In this document: in pieces, positions 3,892-5,314 of the stretch
Position numbering within the stretch: position 1 is the first letter of the stretch
Layout of the letters: each line of letters opens with the position of its first letter
Assembly (NCBI GenBank): GCA_018396515.1
Contig: JAGTQJ010000097.1
Location: 699 to 6,012, forward strand
Reading direction: 5' to 3'
From: Candidatus Bathyarchaeota archaeon
GTDB taxonomy: Archaea > Thermoproteota > Bathyarchaeia > TCS64
Length of the DNA: 5,314 nt
Made by a program: the position numbers and the translations under genes
Notes under the pieces: model-generated
Told to the model about the DNA's origin: nothing
Databases searched by the model: none
Seen by the model: the letters and a program-made list of their open reading frames with translations, nothing else

Positions 3892-4199
3892 ATGGGTCGA
3901 AGAGCCAGAAAGGCCTGGACAAAAGTTTTCCGGGAATTCAAATCCTGAAACAAAAAGCTCTCTGAGAGTTCAAGGATATGAAGAATGGAGATTAGAACTT
4001 GAATAGCCTCTTCAAGAGAATTTCAGCTTCAGGAGACTTGTTCAACTATGAGGGGCTCTGAAAACGGTTCCTTTCACCCCAGACAGAAAGACCAGAAACC
4101 AACTGATTGGTGTCAAAAAACTAGGGGGTATTGTATTTGAGGGGCTGGAGGCCTTCAAATACGACTTTCAAAGGAGGAGGGGGCGCCCCTTCCCGTGGA
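3892..4199 (+). pseudogene. Heavily broken coding remnant, possibly transposase-like
   Basis: Pieces of coherent protein follow each other in shifting frames. ATG 3892, after AAGGAGG at 3884-3890, reads GRRARKAWTKVFREFKS. Then comes KSSLRVQGYEEWRLEL up to about 4000, SLFKRISASGDLFNYEGL at 4005-4058, and finally VPFTPDRKTRNQLIGVKKLG with VFEGLEAFKYDFQRRRGRPF to TAA 4197-4199. Stops or shifts occur near 3945, 4000 and 4058. The RRRGRPFPW segment resembles the Arg-Gly-Arg-Pro stretch near the N-terminus of many DDE transposases, but this is a weak likeness. No terminal inverted repeats or target duplications were found. The open frame beginning further upstream at 3677 is mostly the antisense of the small membrane protein gene and was not used. 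Confidence 0.3.
4133..4162. repeat. 8-bp perfect inverted repeat, strong hairpin
   Basis: GTATTTGA (4133-4140) pairs with TCAAATAC (4155-4162). Two GC pairs and one G-U pair extend it inward. It lies inside the 3892-4199 remnant, so it may be coincidental coding sequence or a structure in a decayed element. Confidence 0.6.
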
Positions 4200-4530
4200 T
4201 AGTCAGCCATTCATGGTAAAGAGGAGCATCTTCATCCTACCCCCAGCCTCACAGCCATGAGCACCCTCATATTCGCATGCCTGCGTTAGGTAAGAATGCA
4301 ACCAAGTGGATTAAGACCCTCTCACCTCCCATCCGCTCAAACCTTTGGGGGAAGGCGGATCACCCTTTAATTCTCAACCCCTTGAATATCCTAAATTAAA
4401 CGTCGATGGGGGGAGTTTTTAGGATCTGTTGTTGAGTTCCGTTCGTTTTGTCTATCTGAGAGTGAGACCATCTTCTTCGATAAGCCCCGGGATCCCCGGC
4501 TGATGGGGCATTGATAAGCAGGGGAAGGCA
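4200..4530. other. No gene recognised
   Basis: Neither strand shows a convincing reading frame. Features seen are a 6-bp inverted repeat ATCCGC/GCGGAT (4330-4335 with 4355-4360) and G- or C-rich patches. The open minus-strand frame at 4391-4678 has no protein character and overlaps the MFS gene in antisense. Confidence 0.5.
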
Positions 4531-4541
4531 CTATACTACTA
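4529..4541 (+). promoter_or_regulatory. Possible TATA box of the MFS gene
   Basis: CACTATACTACTA lies about 50 bp before the chosen start. Transcription near 4560 would leave a leader of about 27 nt containing the ribosome binding site AGAGGTG (4571-4577). The match is moderate. Confidence 0.35.
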
Positions 4542-4586
4542 AACACGTATGCGTAGAAAGGATCTTGCAAAGAGGTGTTTGGGAGT

Positions 4587-5314
4587 TTGCCTCCGATAAA
4601 GGGGCTTGTGGATAGGCTTAGGCTAGCTCTCGCCCTGGGTGAGAATGTCAATGCGATGGCTGTCAGGTCATTGGTCACTGAGCTCTTCTTCGGGATGTTC
4701 TACGTCGTCTGGCAGCCCTATGTGCTCAGCCTAGGAGCCACCCTCCCACAGCTGGGCCTAATCCAGGGCGTCATGATACTCTCCGCCGCTTTAGGCTCCC
4801 TCATCTGGGGTAGGCTCTCGGATATTTGGGGTAGGAAGCCCGTAATAGTTGTGTCGGTATTCTGCCGCCTCCTCGCCCTGTTCTTCTGCCTCTTCGCTGA
4901 GAGCTGGCTCTCATTCATAGGCTTCGGCATCTTGAAGTGGCTCTCCGCGACCTGGCAGCAGACCAACCCTGCAGACTCTGCCCTCATAGCGGAGTCGGTC
5001 GACGAGGCTAGGGTTGGAACCGCTGTAAGCGTCTATATGTCCATCGGGCTCATCGCCTCTATAATGCTCGCACCGTTGGGTGGCTACCTAGCTCTGAGAG
5101 GTATGCACCGGCTTATCTTCCTCTCCTGCATAGCTGGAGAACTCTTCAACACAATATACCTCTCCCTCAGGATAAGGGAGACCCTCGGCAGAAGGGCTGA
5201 AACCCTAAGGAGATCCCTCCCTGGGTTGAGATTCAGCCTGAGGGATCTCCTCGGGTTTGAATCTGAACTCATTCCATTCTATTTGGTCGATATGATAGGG
5301 TTTCAGCCCTTCTG
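4587..5314 (+). CDS. Major facilitator superfamily transporter, N-terminal part
   Basis: An open frame runs off the window end, giving 242 residues of an expected 400 or so. It contains MFS motif A between helices 2 and 3, WGRLSDIWGRKPVIV (residues 74-88), preceded by helix 1 (about 29-47) and helix 2 (about 58-73) and followed by helix 3 (VVSVFCRLLALFFCLFA). Further hydrophobic segments lie around residues 105-120, 145-170 and 175-195. The charged stretch RETLGRRAETLRRSLPG marks the loop between the two six-helix halves. Such proteins export drugs or move sugars or other small solutes by proton-coupled transport in the membrane. The substrate cannot be told. Start: TTG 4587 has AGAGGTG nine bases upstream. 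GTG 4575 and GTG 4608 are alternatives. The codons are GC-rich and uniform, with no break seen. Confidence 0.9.
   Translation, partial: MPPIKGLVDRLRLALALGENVNAMAVRSLVTELFFGMFYVVWQPYVLSLGATLPQLGLIQGVMILSAALGSLIWGRLSDIWGRKPVIVVSVFCRLLALFFCLFAESWLSFIGFGILKWLSATWQQTNPADSALIAESVDEARVGTAVSVYMSIGLIASIMLAPLGGYLALRGMHRLIFLSCIAGELFNTIYLSLRIRETLGRRAETLRRSLPGLRFSLRDLLGFESELIPFYLVDMIGFQPF

Noticed and set aside
3929..3950. TTCAAATCC shared with the tRNA T-arm, as a possible attachment site copy
   Set aside because: Only nine bases match and the flanking bases do not form a T-stem or repeat the tRNA 3' end. No integrase gene is in the window.
3677..4006. Long plus-strand frame of 109 codons
   Set aside because: Its first third is antisense to the intact membrane protein gene and is Pro/His/Thr-rich without family likeness. 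Only its last part was kept, as one segment of the 3892-4199 remnant.
4718..5272. Two minus-strand frames opposite the transporter
   Set aside because: They are antisense to an unmistakable MFS gene and have Ser/Arg-rich shadow composition.
1..5314. CRISPR array or large repeat family
   Set aside because: No regularly spaced repeats of 20-40 bp occur on either strand.

Overview
This window looks like a chromosome segment from a hyperthermophilic or thermophilic archaeon, probably of the TACK/crenarchaeal group. The evidence is an elongator-type tRNA-Met gene whose apparent intron lies outside the anticodon loop, arginine encoded mostly by AGG with frequent ATA isoleucine codons, archaeal TATA-like boxes close to gene starts, GGAGGTG-type ribosome binding sites, and an archaeal-style VapBC pair. 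Assignment below that level is not supported by the sequence alone.

Layout. 38-144: tRNA-Met(CAU) with a predicted 32-nt intron after the anticodon stem. 145-510: non-coding or weakly coding, with short repeats and one inverted repeat. 511-754 (minus): a small two-helix membrane protein gene broken by a single-base frameshift, with a good promoter and a leader that can fold over its own ribosome binding site. 1006-1659 (plus): an acylphosphatase-like domain joined to a long coiled coil, interrupted by two frameshifts. 1660-2228: AT-rich, no gene seen. 2229-2451: remnant of the C-terminal end of an Ig-like surface-protein domain. 2524-2738 (minus): a short reading frame in three pieces, apparently sharing its promoter region with the next operon. 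2807-3474 (plus): an intact vapB-vapC toxin-antitoxin operon. 3530-3757 (minus): a small Gly/Leu/Phe-rich membrane protein, convergent with vapC. 3892-4199: a heavily broken coding remnant. 4587-5314 (plus): the N-terminal 242 residues of a major facilitator superfamily transporter, running off the window edge.

The intact units are the tRNA, vapBC, the small membrane protein and the MFS transporter. Most of the rest is coding sequence broken by one-base shifts, several of them in runs of G or C. This is either a decaying accessory region beside a tRNA gene, with vapBC as a mobile or stabilising element, or a sequence with homopolymer errors. The window alone cannot decide between these. I see no large new multigene system. 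The most interesting local signals are the tRNA intron, the self-sequestering leader at 755-793 and the acylphosphatase-coiled-coil fusion.
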